A stretch of 40,243 nucleotides of DNA from UBA1424 sp041654095. Its GTDB lineage: Bacteria > Bacillota_I > Bacilli_A > RFN20 > CAG-826. Location of the stretch: the NCBI GenBank assembly GCA_041654095.1, contig JBAZED010000010.1, positions 1 to 40,243 on the forward strand. Reading direction: 5' to 3'. Shown in pieces: positions 7,847 to 16,369 of the stretch; within the stretch, counting starts at the first letter, position 1, and every line of letters begins with the position of its first letter. The notes beneath the pieces were generated by a model. That model saw only the letters and a list, made by a program, of their open reading frames with translations, was not told the origin of the DNA and did not search any database. Position numbers and translations under genes: made by a program.

Positions 7847-9321
7847 GTTGCTCTGTTGCTTTCCTCAATCAAGCCTTTAAGAAACGGTACTTTTTCTTTG
7901 AAAGGTCGTAATGATTGTAGCCGATAAGTCCAGTTGATGTCATCAATAATGCCCGGCTTGTTGATGCGCGCGACATTGCTCTGCTTAAGAATATCGCCCA
8001 TAAAGAGGATTGCTAAGCGATTTGGACGCGCTAGTGCATATTTCATCATCTGCTCGTAAACATCGCCTTCTAGGCCTTCGAAAGCCAGCAATTGATGCAG
8101 TTTCGCTCTTTCCGGCTTGTTGAGTTTGAGATACCAGCCTTTCAAGGTGTCGTTATCGTGGGTGCCGACATAATAGACGTTGTTGGGATTGGCGACTTTT
8201 ACCTTGTCGCTCAGGATTTCAAACTGCATGACATCCATGCCCGGAAATTCGTAATGATCGCGTAACGTGATGACCTCGGGACGGATGTCGCCCAAGTCTT
8301 CGGCGATGATGCGCCGCGCGTCAAATTCCTCGAATAGCAAATCAAAGAATTCATAGCTCGGCCCGAGCTTCCACTCGCCGCGCTCGGCGGTCTTCTCCTT
8401 GGCGTCGATCACGTAATAGGTATCGAAAGCCCGAAAGTGATCGAGGCGAATAAAATCGTAAATATCCCCGCATTCCTTAATTCTTTCGATTAAAAAGCGG
8501 TATTTGTGCTCCTTGAGGGCGGAGAAGTTATAAATGGGGTTTCCCCACCTCTGCCCCGTCTTCGAAAAGTAATCGGGGCCGACTCCGGAGATGAGTAAGG
8601 GATTGCCTCTCCGATCGAGAAAGAAATACTCCTGATTGGCGTAGCACTCCACCGAATCGTGACCGACGTAGAAAGGCAAGTCGCCGATGATTTGCAGGCC
8701 GAGGGCGTGAGCTTTGTTCTTCAAGGCGGTCCACTGCTTTTTCAAAATGTCTTGGAGGAAGAGCTGATAGACGATTTCGGCCTCGTAATTACTCAAGTCG
8801 AGCTCGCGGTCGCGAATCCAATTTCGCTCGCCTTCATCCCACTCGTTCCACAAGCGGTTATCAAAGGCTTTTTTAAAGGCCATGAACACCGCATATTCAT
8901 AATAGTTGGCCATCCGCTTTTTGAGTTGGGCGCCGAGGCGCGGATTTTTCTTCAGCGCCACCTTGAACGCCTTGTGGAGATATCGGTTCTTAAAGGCGCG
9001 GACTTTTTCAAAATTGACGCGGACCGAGCGCTCGCGATATGATGGGACAGACTTTAGTAAGCCGGCTGTGTACAGGGCATCGAGCGAGATGTAAATCTCG
9101 TCCATCGCCAGGGATGAATAGGGCTGATATGGACTATGTCCATAGCCTATTGGGGTTAACGGTAAGATCTGCCATAGGGCAAACCCGGCTTTTTTAATGC
9201 TTTTGAGAAAGGTGACGGTCGAGGCACCGAAATCGCCGATGCCGTGGCGGCCGGGAAGCGAAGAGACCGGCATCAAAAGGCCGGTTTGTCTCGTTGGTGA
9301 CGCTGCAGTTCCTGGGACCAT
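7828..9321 (-). CDS. malQ: 4-alpha-glucanotransferase (amylomaltase, GH77)
   Basis: A 497-residue GH77 enzyme that moves alpha-1,4-glucan segments between maltooligosaccharides, releasing glucose. The family signature SSLPGRHGIGDFG is at 20-32, IIGDLPFYVGHDS at 211-223, the nucleophile Asp294 in IRLDHFRAFD, the acid/base Glu341 in IAEDLGDI, and GTHDND supplies the third catalytic Asp. Length is normal. AGGAG lies nine bases before ATG. It starts two bases after the preceding membrane-protein gene and overlaps rimO downstream, so it belongs to the galT operon. It probably acts in the cytoplasm on glycogen or imported maltodextrins. Confidence 0.95.
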   Translation of the reverse strand: MVPGTAASPTRQTGLLMPVSSLPGRHGIGDFGASTVTFLKSIKKAGFALWQILPLTPIGYGHSPYQPYSSLAMDEIYISLDALYTAGLLKSVPSYRERSVRVNFEKVRAFKNRYLHKAFKVALKKNPRLGAQLKKRMANYYEYAVFMAFKKAFDNRLWNEWDEGERNWIRDRELDLSNYEAEIVYQLFLQDILKKQWTALKNKAHALGLQIIGDLPFYVGHDSVECYANQEYFFLDRRGNPLLISGVGPDYFSKTGQRWGNPIYNFSALKEHKYRFLIERIKECGDIYDFIRLDHFRAFDTYYVIDAKEKTAERGEWKLGPSYEFFDLLFEEFDARRIIAEDLGDIRPEVITLRDHYEFPGMDVMQFEILSDKVKVANPNNVYYVGTHDNDTLKGWYLKLNKPERAKLHQLLAFEGLEGDVYEQMMKYALARPNRLAILFMGDILKQSNVARINKPGIIDDINWTYRLQSLRPFKEKVPFLKGLIEESNRATCPKLD

Positions 9322-9322
9322 A

Positions 9323-9886
9323 TTATCTGCTCCTATTTATTTCTTTCGTTCCCGATGAGGCATAAGCATCAAAGCTCGCATAAACCAGCAATCCGATATC
9401 GATGAGAAGGGCGAGGCCGAGAAGAGCCATCATGACGTAGATCGGCCACGTCGTGGCGATCAAGTTCTGAGCTTCCTCGAGAGCGTCTAGCGAATCGGAG
9501 ATGATGGCCGGAAATAAAAACGAGAGGACGAAGGCATAGGCCAGCTCGCCGATCGCGACGGCCAAGGACATCGCCGCCGTCGGCGTATAGCGCTTAGACG
9601 CCGAGCAGATGATGGCGGTCACCAATGTGAAGACACCGCCGCAAGCTCCGACGATGATGCACGAGAGGAGCAGGGAATTGAGAGTGAGGCTCGACACGCC
9701 GAGCGCGAGTTCAATGCCTGAGTAATATGCATCTTCGAGAGTCTGGCTCGCGACGGCAAACGAATCGAGAAACGACAAGCCGAAAAAGCCAAAAGCCAGC
9801 AGAGCTGAAAGATATAAAAAGAGACAGACCATTCCGCGTCGGCGAATCGGCACCGTCTTCGGTATATTTAATGCTTTATCACCCAT
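9323..9886 (-). CDS. Hypothetical four-helix membrane protein
   Basis: 187 residues with four hydrophobic segments at about 17-40 (MVCLFLYLSALLAFGFFGLSF), 65-92, 100-128 and 143-172. The start overlaps the preceding membrane-protein gene by eight bases and the stop is two bases from malQ. I do not recognise a family. A role beside the preceding membrane protein is possible because of the overlap, but no motif suggests a function. Confidence 0.7.
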   Translation of the reverse strand: MGDKALNIPKTVPIRRRGMVCLFLYLSALLAFGFFGLSFLDSFAVASQTLEDAYYSGIELALGVSSLTLNSLLLSCIIVGACGGVFTLVTAIICSASKRYTPTAAMSLAVAIGELAYAFVLSFLFPAIISDSLDALEEAQNLIATTWPIYVMMALLGLALLIDIGLLVYASFDAYASSGTKEINRSR

Positions 9887-10787
9887 TGTTGATGGCTCTC
9901 CGCCGATGAAGGTACATCGTCATTTTCTGTTTTATCTTATGATAATCAAGATAAGCCTCGCGATGGCACCAAGGCAAGGAAATAAGGAAACAACCGAGGC
10001 TCATGAAGACGAAAGCCGGGAGGGCAATCCACAAGACCGGAACGTAGTAGACGCTGTTCGTCCCCGGCCACGTATATTTGAAAAAGGGCAAGATCAGCCA
10101 ATAGAATCCCCCTAAACTGCGGTCGAGGACGCTCATCGGTCCGAAGACCATCGCGCCATTGCGATAATTATTGCTGAAGACGTCCTGCCAGCTGGCGTTG
10201 GTGATGCCGCTGATTTTTAAGAGCACTTCGTTGATGCCGACGACGGCGAGGACGCCGAGGAAGATGAGCGGCGTCAGATAGACGCGCCGGTGATCGAGGC
10301 GATGAAGGCCGCTGGCCACCATCGCTAAGGGGGCGATGACCAAGGGCATGTGGCAAAAGTAGAAACGGGCGATTTCGACGACTGTCTCAACGCTGTTGAT
10401 CGCATAGCCATCATAGGATGAGGGGATGAGATAGACGCCAAAGCCGGAGATGATGCCCAGATAAAACATATAATCTTTAAAGGCCTTGCCACCCCAGAGA
10501 TACATGATCGGAAAGAAGATGACCGACACCGCGCAGATGTTGTCTGGTGAAATCTTTTTAAGCGAATAAGGAAGATCATTAAAATACGAAGGCAGAAAAA
10601 TCTTCAAGAAGTGCAGGGCGGCGTTGACGATGAGGAGGACGGTAATAAAGAGATGGACGCGCTCTTTTTTAGCTTTTCGCGCCCACAAGACGGTGACGAC
10701 CGACAAAGCCAAAAGGAAAACGTTCATCGCGATATATAATCCGTTGACGCCGATTTCTAAAACTACTTGGAGGGTGCGGTGAGGCAA
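9879..10787 (-). CDS. Integral membrane protein, YwaF/TMEM164-like (uncertain family)
   Basis: 302 residues with about seven hydrophobic segments. The conserved-looking stretch LHFLKIFLPSYF, the early polar loop DLPYSLKKISPDNICAV and the helix FKDYMFYLGIISGFGVYL resemble the YwaF/TP0381 (TMEM164) family, whose function in bacteria is unsettled. The longest frame starts with TTG inside the galK 3' end and has no clear ribosome-binding site; an internal ATG at residue 21 would cut into the first helix, so the TTG start is preferred but uncertain. It overlaps galK by 25 bases and the next gene by eight. Confidence 0.6.
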   Translation of the reverse strand: MPHRTLQVVLEIGVNGLYIAMNVFLLALSVVTVLWARKAKKERVHLFITVLLIVNAALHFLKIFLPSYFNDLPYSLKKISPDNICAVSVIFFPIMYLWGGKAFKDYMFYLGIISGFGVYLIPSSYDGYAINSVETVVEIARFYFCHMPLVIAPLAMVASGLHRLDHRRVYLTPLIFLGVLAVVGINEVLLKISGITNASWQDVFSNNYRNGAMVFGPMSVLDRSLGGFYWLILPFFKYTWPGTNSVYYVPVLWIALPAFVFMSLGCFLISLPWCHREAYLDYHKIKQKMTMYLHRRRAINNG

Positions 10788-11950
10788 AGGGAAGCGGCTC
10801 CTTGATTGCGAATTTCAACTTTGACGACGTGGTCTTCGCCAAAAGCATCGACCATGAGGCGGACAAAGGGTTCGACTTCGTGATCCTTGACGAAGCAGAT
10901 GATCGTCCCGGCAAAACCACCGCCGTGAATGCGGCACGCCCCTTCTGTTAAGACGCTGTTGGCGAGATCGAGACCGCGCTGAGGCGAAGTCTCGTAATGG
11001 CCGTGGATCGTATTTCTTAAAAATGACGAGCTGGAAAAGCCCGACTGGCGGACGGCGGTCAAGAAGCCGACGGCGTCGTGTTGCATGACGGCATCGCGAG
11101 CTTGGTCGACGCGGTCGTTTTCATCGATGTAGTGCTGAGCGCGCAACTTTTGGAACTCGCTGACGCCATCGGTCGGGAAAGTGATTCCTCTAAAGAATTC
11201 GTCTTTCGAGACATCGCGCAGATCCTTTTTGTGAAAGACGCGGTCGGCGACATGGAGCATGTCGGCCTTTATCTCTTTATAGAGATGGGTGAGATTCGCA
11301 TGGCTGGTGCCGGTGTGGACGAGGTAGATGTGAAACGGGAAATCGTAGTCGAGTTTGGCGACGATCGGTTCCTCGAGGTTTTCGAAATCGAGATAGTTAA
11401 CACCCCCATAGGCAACGCCGATCTGATCTAAGAGGCCACATGGTTTACCGAAGTATTCAGTTTCCGCATAATGGGCGATGTGGGCCATCTTTAAAGGCGA
11501 GATCGGTTTATTGTCGTAAAGGGCTTCGAAAATCTTGGCGATCAGCACTTCAAAAGCGGCGCTTGACGAGACGCCGGCCCCCGGGAAAATCGTCGATTCG
11601 ATATAAGCATCAAATCCCCCGATGGCTAGTTTTTCTAGGACGAACTTGGCCGCCACGCCGCGAATCATACCCTTTGAGGTATTGAATTCTTCGCGCCGGC
11701 CGTTGAGATTATCGAGGTCGAGGTAGATTTCGCCAAACCCGATCGAGACGATGTGGATGATGTTGTCCGGGCTTTTGCGAGCTGTGGCGAATAATCCGAG
11801 GCTGCAGCAGGCCACCAAGCACTTCCCGCGGTTGTGGTCGGTGTGGTTGCCGACTAGTTCGAGGCGACCGCCGACTTCGAAATAGTGCGTCGGTTCATTT
11901 TCAAAGATCCGCTCGAATTCGGAGATCGACTTGTCGGAAGGGTTGAGCAT
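10763..11950 (-). CDS. galK: Galactokinase-family sugar kinase
   Basis: A 395-residue GHMP kinase, expected to phosphorylate galactose at C1 with ATP. It has the N-terminal galactokinase motif at 27-42 (GGRLELVGNHTDHNRG), the GHMP ATP loop PGAGVSSSAAFEVL at 122-135, the catalytic-Asp segment KPCGLLDQIG, and the C-terminal HGGGFAGTIICFV. The canonical GEHTDY is GNHTDH here, so the glutamate that usually contacts the sugar is an asparagine; this marks a separate subgroup common in Firmicutes. GGAGG precedes ATG. It follows galT by two bases, which supports galactose as substrate. Confidence 0.88.
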   Translation of the reverse strand: MLNPSDKSISEFERIFENEPTHYFEVGGRLELVGNHTDHNRGKCLVACCSLGLFATARKSPDNIIHIVSIGFGEIYLDLDNLNGRREEFNTSKGMIRGVAAKFVLEKLAIGGFDAYIESTIFPGAGVSSSAAFEVLIAKIFEALYDNKPISPLKMAHIAHYAETEYFGKPCGLLDQIGVAYGGVNYLDFENLEEPIVAKLDYDFPFHIYLVHTGTSHANLTHLYKEIKADMLHVADRVFHKKDLRDVSKDEFFRGITFPTDGVSEFQKLRAQHYIDENDRVDQARDAVMQHDAVGFLTAVRQSGFSSSSFLRNTIHGHYETSPQRGLDLANSVLTEGACRIHGGGFAGTIICFVKDHEVEPFVRLMVDAFGEDHVVKVEIRNQGAASLCLTAPSK

Positions 11951-11952
11951 GA

Positions 11953-13446
11953 TTATACCTCCAGGGTTTCGATAAAGCGTCGCAGCGCGGCTTGACCTTG
12001 TTCGTCTTTTTTAAAGACGGAAGTATTGATCAAGATGTTTTTGCACACTTCGCCGATGTAGTCGCGGACATCTTCTTCGACATCTGCACCGCGGTGGGCT
12101 TTGAGGTCGTCGATCATCCCGACAAACTGTTCTAAATCGGGATGTTCACGCAAAGATGCTTTGGTCGAGATATTGTTGGCGACGATGTCGCCGATGAGGG
12201 CCGATTGCCGTTTTAAGCGCGGTGGCAAGATGAACAAGCCCATCGCTTCGATTAAGCCGATGCCTTCTTTTTTAATGTGGTGATACTCGGGATGGGCGTG
12301 GAAGATGCCATCGGGATACCGTTCATCGCAGCGGTTGTTGCGGACGATGAGATAGAGAGTGTATAAATCGTTGTGCTTGGTGACGATCGATGTCAGCGAC
12401 GAATGGCGTTCGCCGTCACTATTGGGCAAGATGCCCACGCTTTGATCTTCGAACTTCTGCCACCGCTCATTTAAATGCGTGGCGACATCGAGCAGAGCTT
12501 CCGCATCTTTCGAGACGAGTTTGAAGGCGCTGTTGTAAAAATCGAGATAGGACATGCGGACATTCTCATACTTAGCCGTCGGAATGGCAAAGGCGTCTTG
12601 GGCCTTCATCATCGGAAAGACGTGGCGACCGCCTTGAAAGTGCTCGTGGGTCAAAATCGAGCCGCCGGTGATCGGCAGATCGGAATTCGAACCGATAAAG
12701 AAATGCGGATATAGATCGACGAAGCGGAAGAGTCTGCTCATATTGGCGCGGCTGACTTTCATCGGCGCGTGCTCATCGCTGATGACGATTAAATGCTCAT
12801 CGTAATAGCCATAGGGTGAAAACTGCCAGAACCACGGCTCGCCATCGAATTCTAAAGGGATGACGCGCAACGTTTCCCGGGCCGGGTGATCGCTGCGACC
12901 TTGATAGCCGAGGTTTTCTAAACACAAGACGCACTTGGGATAGCCGGTGCTGGCGACCTTGGCGAGCTTGCGAATGTCTCGGTTGTCCTTCTCGGGTTTC
13001 GAGAGATTGATCGAGATTTCGAGGCCGTCTTTCGAGAGCCATTTGATATTCCGATCGATGCTCGTCTTGCGGATGTAATTCGACTTGATGCACAGGTCGT
13101 AGAAGTAGTTGGTCGCATCTTCGGGATGGACGTCGTAGAGGGCCCAAAAGGTCTCGATGACCTTGGAGGGAAGCGGCGTCAAGTCGCCCATGATCTCCTC
13201 GATGAACAGCTCGGCTTTGAGCTCGTCGAAATGAAGATTGGCAAGAAGGTAGTCCCGCAGTTCCTCGATGAGGGCATCGGGGACTTCCATGGCGGCGATC
13301 GCTCGTTCGTCGATCGCCCCTTCGTAAGGAGCGTCGGCTTTTAACTTGCGCAGCAAAATATTGCGAACATAAATTTTGTCGGTATTATCTAGATAGAGGT
13401 GATGAGCAGCGTATGCTAATAACTTCTCAATTAATCGAGCAATCAT
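11953..13446 (-). CDS. galT: UDP-glucose--hexose-1-phosphate uridylyltransferase, class 2
   Basis: GalT swaps UMP between UDP-glucose and galactose-1-phosphate in the Leloir pathway. This is the class-2 form of Gram-positive bacteria (about 500 residues), recognised by YPKCVLCLENLGYQGR, the block PWFWQFSPYGYYDEHLIVIS and the active-site segment GGSILTHEHFQGG with its catalytic histidine. The frame is open to 13491, but the better start is the ATG at 13446, preceded by AAAAGGAA; the TATAAT promoter lies within the would-be extension. It heads the six-gene operon galT-galK-membrane-membrane-malQ-rimO. No epimerase (galE) is in the window. Confidence 0.93.
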   Translation of the reverse strand: MIARLIEKLLAYAAHHLYLDNTDKIYVRNILLRKLKADAPYEGAIDERAIAAMEVPDALIEELRDYLLANLHFDELKAELFIEEIMGDLTPLPSKVIETFWALYDVHPEDATNYFYDLCIKSNYIRKTSIDRNIKWLSKDGLEISINLSKPEKDNRDIRKLAKVASTGYPKCVLCLENLGYQGRSDHPARETLRVIPLEFDGEPWFWQFSPYGYYDEHLIVISDEHAPMKVSRANMSRLFRFVDLYPHFFIGSNSDLPITGGSILTHEHFQGGRHVFPMMKAQDAFAIPTAKYENVRMSYLDFYNSAFKLVSKDAEALLDVATHLNERWQKFEDQSVGILPNSDGERHSSLTSIVTKHNDLYTLYLIVRNNRCDERYPDGIFHAHPEYHHIKKEGIGLIEAMGLFILPPRLKRQSALIGDIVANNISTKASLREHPDLEQFVGMIDDLKAHRGADVEEDVRDYIGEVCKNILINTSVFKKDEQGQAALRRFIETLEV

Positions 13447-13468
13447 AAAGTAATTCCTTTTCGCATAT

Positions 13469-13489
13469 ATTATATACAAAGTCGATAGC
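13469..13489 (-). promoter_or_regulatory. Promoter and shared regulatory box of the galT operon
   Basis: -10 TATAAT (13469-13474) with the box GCTATCGACTTTGTA just upstream (13475-13489). The -35 position reads TAACAT, a poor match, so an activator may help. Nearly the same box stands before the alpha-galactosidase and DUF2804 genes. The untranslated leader would be about 15 nt. A long imperfect hairpin (13503-13532) upstream may end the preceding ADH transcript. Confidence 0.6.
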
Positions 13490-13558
13490 AAATGTTATAG
13501 GCGATAATAAAAGCATTTCTTTTATGTCGCCGTATATCGAACGCCTATTCGGCGGAGA

Positions 13559-14770
13559 TCAGGCCTTGGCTTGGCGGTAGATGGCCGCTAATTCGGCGCG
13601 GTCTTTGATGGTGGGCACCGGATAGAGAGGATTGGCTTCTTTGATGGCGTTGCCGACCATTTCATCGATATCCTTTTCCTCGTAGACATCGACGAATTTA
13701 TCGGGGATATTCAGCTTCCTATTTAAATCTTTGAGATAGTTGATAAAAGCAATAGCTTTAACATCGTTTCCCAGAGCTTTGTCGGTCAAGTTGATGGCGT
13801 CGCTTAAGATGGCTAAGCGCTTGTGGATTGCCGGCCCAAAACTCTCGAGGACATAGGGGAGGAGGATGGCATTAGCCAAACCGTGCGGAACGTTGAATTT
13901 CCCGCCCAAAGCGTGAGCGAGGGCGTGGACGTAACCGACGTAAGCTCGCGTAAATGAGACGCCGGCTTGAAACGCCGCTAACTGCATGTCTTTGCGGAGG
14001 CCGAGATTCGTCGGATTACGATATGATTCGAGCAAGCTCTTATCGATCAATTGAATGGCCGAGATGGCGCAGCGCTCCGTCTTCTTGGTGTTGCCGCGGC
14101 CGATGAAAGCCTCGACGGCATGGGTCATGGCGTCCATGCCCGTCGTCGAAGTGATGTGAGAAGGTAAGCCGATCAATAATTCCGGATCGAGAATCGCATA
14201 GTGCGGGATGAGCTTCGGGTCATTGATGGCGTATTTGTGATGGGTTTCACCATTGACCACGACGGCGGCGACGGTCGCTTCACTGCCTGTGCCGGCGGTC
14301 GTTGGAACGGCGATTAGAAAGGGGATTTTACCCCCGACTTTTAAAATGCCGCGCATCTTCTCGATGCTCTTATGGGGATTGGCGAGGCGGGCGGCCACAC
14401 CTTTCGCCGTGTCGATGCTCGAACCCCCGCCAAAGGCGACAATCGCTTTAGCGTTCGCTTTTTTATAGAGGAGCAGCGATTCCTCGATATTTTGAATGGT
14501 CGGATTGGGAACGACGTCTTTGTAAATCGCGTACTTGATCTCGGCTTCTTCAAAACCTCCGAGCATCTTGTTTAAAAGGCCTAGTTTGAAAATCATCTGA
14601 TCGGTGACGATGAGGACGTGCTTGATATTTTTCTCGACCAAGATGCCGAAGACTTTGCCCGACGATTTATTGCCGCACAAAATCAGCGGCTCGCGGAAAT
14701 TTAAAAAAGCGCTCGCGACGTAAAGAACCGTCTGGTATAAACGGTAGAAAAAGCGACGGAAAGCATTCAT
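13559..14770 (-). CDS. Iron-containing alcohol dehydrogenase
   Basis: About 403 residues of the group III (iron-dependent) alcohol dehydrogenase family, NAD(P)H-dependent oxidoreductases. The nucleotide-binding AFGGGSSIDTAKGVA and PTTAGTGSEAT are present, as are all metal ligands: Asp and His in TTGMDAMTHAVEAF, His in YVHALAHALGG and His in FNVPHGLANA. The ATG at 14770 is chosen over an upstream start at 14812 because GAGGAG sits five bases before it and it follows the preceding stop. An N-terminal stretch (MNAFRRFFYRLYQTVLYVASAFLNF) is longer and more hydrophobic than usual. Substrate unknown; lactaldehyde, butanol or similar are possible. Confidence 0.9.
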   Translation of the reverse strand: MNAFRRFFYRLYQTVLYVASAFLNFREPLILCGNKSSGKVFGILVEKNIKHVLIVTDQMIFKLGLLNKMLGGFEEAEIKYAIYKDVVPNPTIQNIEESLLLYKKANAKAIVAFGGGSSIDTAKGVAARLANPHKSIEKMRGILKVGGKIPFLIAVPTTAGTGSEATVAAVVVNGETHHKYAINDPKLIPHYAILDPELLIGLPSHITSTTGMDAMTHAVEAFIGRGNTKKTERCAISAIQLIDKSLLESYRNPTNLGLRKDMQLAAFQAGVSFTRAYVGYVHALAHALGGKFNVPHGLANAILLPYVLESFGPAIHKRLAILSDAINLTDKALGNDVKAIAFINYLKDLNRKLNIPDKFVDVYEEKDIDEMVGNAIKEANPLYPVPTIKDRAELAAIYRQAKA

Positions 14771-14771
14771 A

Positions 14772-15779
14772 TCACTCCTCTTTTCGGCCGTAGAAAGCCA
14801 GCATGACGCCAACTAGGAGCAAGAGCGAAGAGAAAATGAGGGCAATTGACCCTAGAACTGACGAGAGAAAGTCCGGGATGATGGGGACGAGGGCGATCGT
14901 CAAGACGGCCGCCTCGCCTAATAAGGCGATGCTCAAGAGGACGATGCCGATAATCTGCGCGGGAGTCAGCTTCCGTTTCGAGACGGGTTTGGCAGGCGGA
15001 TTTTCAGCCGCCGCCACTTCGAGAGCCTGACCTTTGAGAAACTTGGTGCTCTTGGGTGTCTCGGCTAAGGTCTTGCGATCGGGGACATCGAGTTCATCGG
15101 TCGTCGGTTTGTACAAATCCTTCTTCTTGGGGAGATTTTTCTTTTCGACGTGGGTGAGATACGCATTGTAGTCGAGATGGTTGATGCGCATCACATATTT
15201 ATATGCTCTTCGCAAAACTTCAATTGGGGCGCTCGTCCGCATCAACTCGTTGAAATCGCGAGCGTCTTTAGCATCGAGTTTGCTGCCGAAGTATTCGAAT
15301 GAATCGAGATAGAAATTTAATTCCGCCGCTTCTTTTTGCGCGCGCCCTCCGGCGACCAACTCGCCATCATAAACGCGCTTGAAGAGGACGTAGCGCTCAC
15401 CGATTTCGCGGTCGTTCGACTCGAGTCGCAAGCTGTCAAAATCCTCGACGGTGGCCCAGCGGTAATCGATCTTGGCTCGCGGTAAAAAGAAATTGGTCTT
15501 CAGCGAGCAGTAATAGGCTCTTAAGACGATGCGCTTATCTTTGAATTCGCGAACTGAAGAACCCATAAAACCATCGACTGATAATTCGCCTTTGTATTTG
15601 GCTTTGATGATCTGAATTAGTTTTGTCTCTTCGCGAGCATCGTTTTTGGCGACTTGCGTACCCGGGAAAAAGAATGGTGTATAAGGGCGGCCATTGTAGG
15701 CAAGAGGTCGGACTAAAAGGACGCGGTCTTGAGCGTGGACGACTCCACAGACGAAGTAGACGGTTTTAATGTTAGCCAT
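14772..15779 (-). CDS. Membrane-anchored Nudix-like protein lacking the Nudix box
   Basis: 335 residues. Residues 5-135 look like a MutT/Nudix fold (VYFVCGVVHAQDRVLLVRPL, FFFPGTQVA, and the late strand IDYRWATVEDFDSL), but the catalytic box GX5EX7REX2EEXG is missing: at those positions stand N, L-I and I-K, so hydrolysis is unlikely. A helical region (140-210) and a Pro/Lys-rich linker (210-270) follow, then two hydrophobic helices at about 275-300 and 304-330 and a charged tail. It may be a ligand sensor or scaffold on the inner face of the membrane. The stop codon overlaps the ribosome-binding site of the ADH gene, so the two are coexpressed. The fold call is by eye. Confidence 0.6.
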   Translation of the reverse strand: MANIKTVYFVCGVVHAQDRVLLVRPLAYNGRPYTPFFFPGTQVAKNDAREETKLIQIIKAKYKGELSVDGFMGSSVREFKDKRIVLRAYYCSLKTNFFLPRAKIDYRWATVEDFDSLRLESNDREIGERYVLFKRVYDGELVAGGRAQKEAAELNFYLDSFEYFGSKLDAKDARDFNELMRTSAPIEVLRRAYKYVMRINHLDYNAYLTHVEKKNLPKKKDLYKPTTDELDVPDRKTLAETPKSTKFLKGQALEVAAAENPPAKPVSKRKLTPAQIIGIVLLSIALLGEAAVLTIALVPIIPDFLSSVLGSIALIFSSLLLLVGVMLAFYGRKEE

Positions 15780-15794
15780 GATAATTCTCTTTAC

Positions 15795-16334
15795 TTATTG
15801 TAATGCATAGATGCATATATAATCAACGGTGGCGACAACCCCCGTTTCGGCGTAAGCTAAAACGATTTTGTCGATAAAAACGTGGTCGTAGGAAAAGCGA
15901 TGCTCGCCTCTTTCGGTTGATCCGAGGTCGCTGATGGTCGCCTCTTCGAGCAGCGATCCCCCTTTGTCATAGCCTGAAAGGGTGAAGGAAGCCGGACCAC
16001 CGCTGACATCGCCTAATTGAAAGACGGCATATTTCGTAAAAGCATTATGCAATGAAGGTGATTCGAGACATTGATCCAAATCGTCAAATCGAGCTTGTCC
16101 ATCGATGAGTTCCGGACCTAATTCCCCACTTTCCCAATGACTATCTAAGATACCGTCGGCGAAATCGGCGCGGCTCAGCAAAACGCGATTCCCGATTTCA
16201 TCGGTGCTGTTGCGGACCCCGGCTTCGGCGCGGGTGCCAGCTGTCAAGCCGACAAGCAAATAAGCGACGCCGACGACAGAGAAGATCGCGGTCGCTGAAA
16301 TCAGAAATTTGTGTGGAGCGGTTAAGGATGGCAT
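15795..16334 (-). CDS. Hypothetical secreted/anchored beta-rich protein
   Basis: 179 residues: a short basic N-terminus, one hydrophobic helix at about 10-31 (FLISATAIFSVVGVAYLLVG), then a 145-residue polar domain rich in predicted strands (FTKYAVFQLGDV, PASFTLSGYD, VDYICIYAL). It resembles a small jelly-roll or carbohydrate-binding-like domain held at the cell surface, but I recognise no family. No Shine-Dalgarno is seen; a good promoter ends six bases before ATG, so the message may be leaderless. It sits just after a GH2 gene and 15 bases before the pseudo-Nudix gene. Confidence 0.6.
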   Translation of the reverse strand: MPSLTAPHKFLISATAIFSVVGVAYLLVGLTAGTRAEAGVRNSTDEIGNRVLLSRADFADGILDSHWESGELGPELIDGQARFDDLDQCLESPSLHNAFTKYAVFQLGDVSGGPASFTLSGYDKGGSLLEEATISDLGSTERGEHRFSYDHVFIDKIVLAYAETGVVATVDYICIYALQ

Positions 16335-16340
16335 ATCAAT

Positions 16341-16369
16341 ACTATAATAAATTATAGATCCTTTGTTAA
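16341..16369 (-). promoter_or_regulatory. Promoter placing transcription start at the ATG of the 179-residue gene
   Basis: TTAACA (16364-16369), 17-bp spacer, TATAGT (16341-16346), then six bases and ATG on the minus strand. The -35 overlaps the end of the GH2 gene. Confidence 0.6.

Noticed and set aside
8659..9042. A 127-codon plus-strand frame opposite malQ.
   Set aside because: Antisense shadow of a clearly conserved GH77 gene with no start signals.
13503..13532. Long imperfect hairpin between galT and the ADH gene, considered a terminator.
   Set aside because: Stem is good but no T-run follows on the minus strand; mentioned only with the galT promoter.
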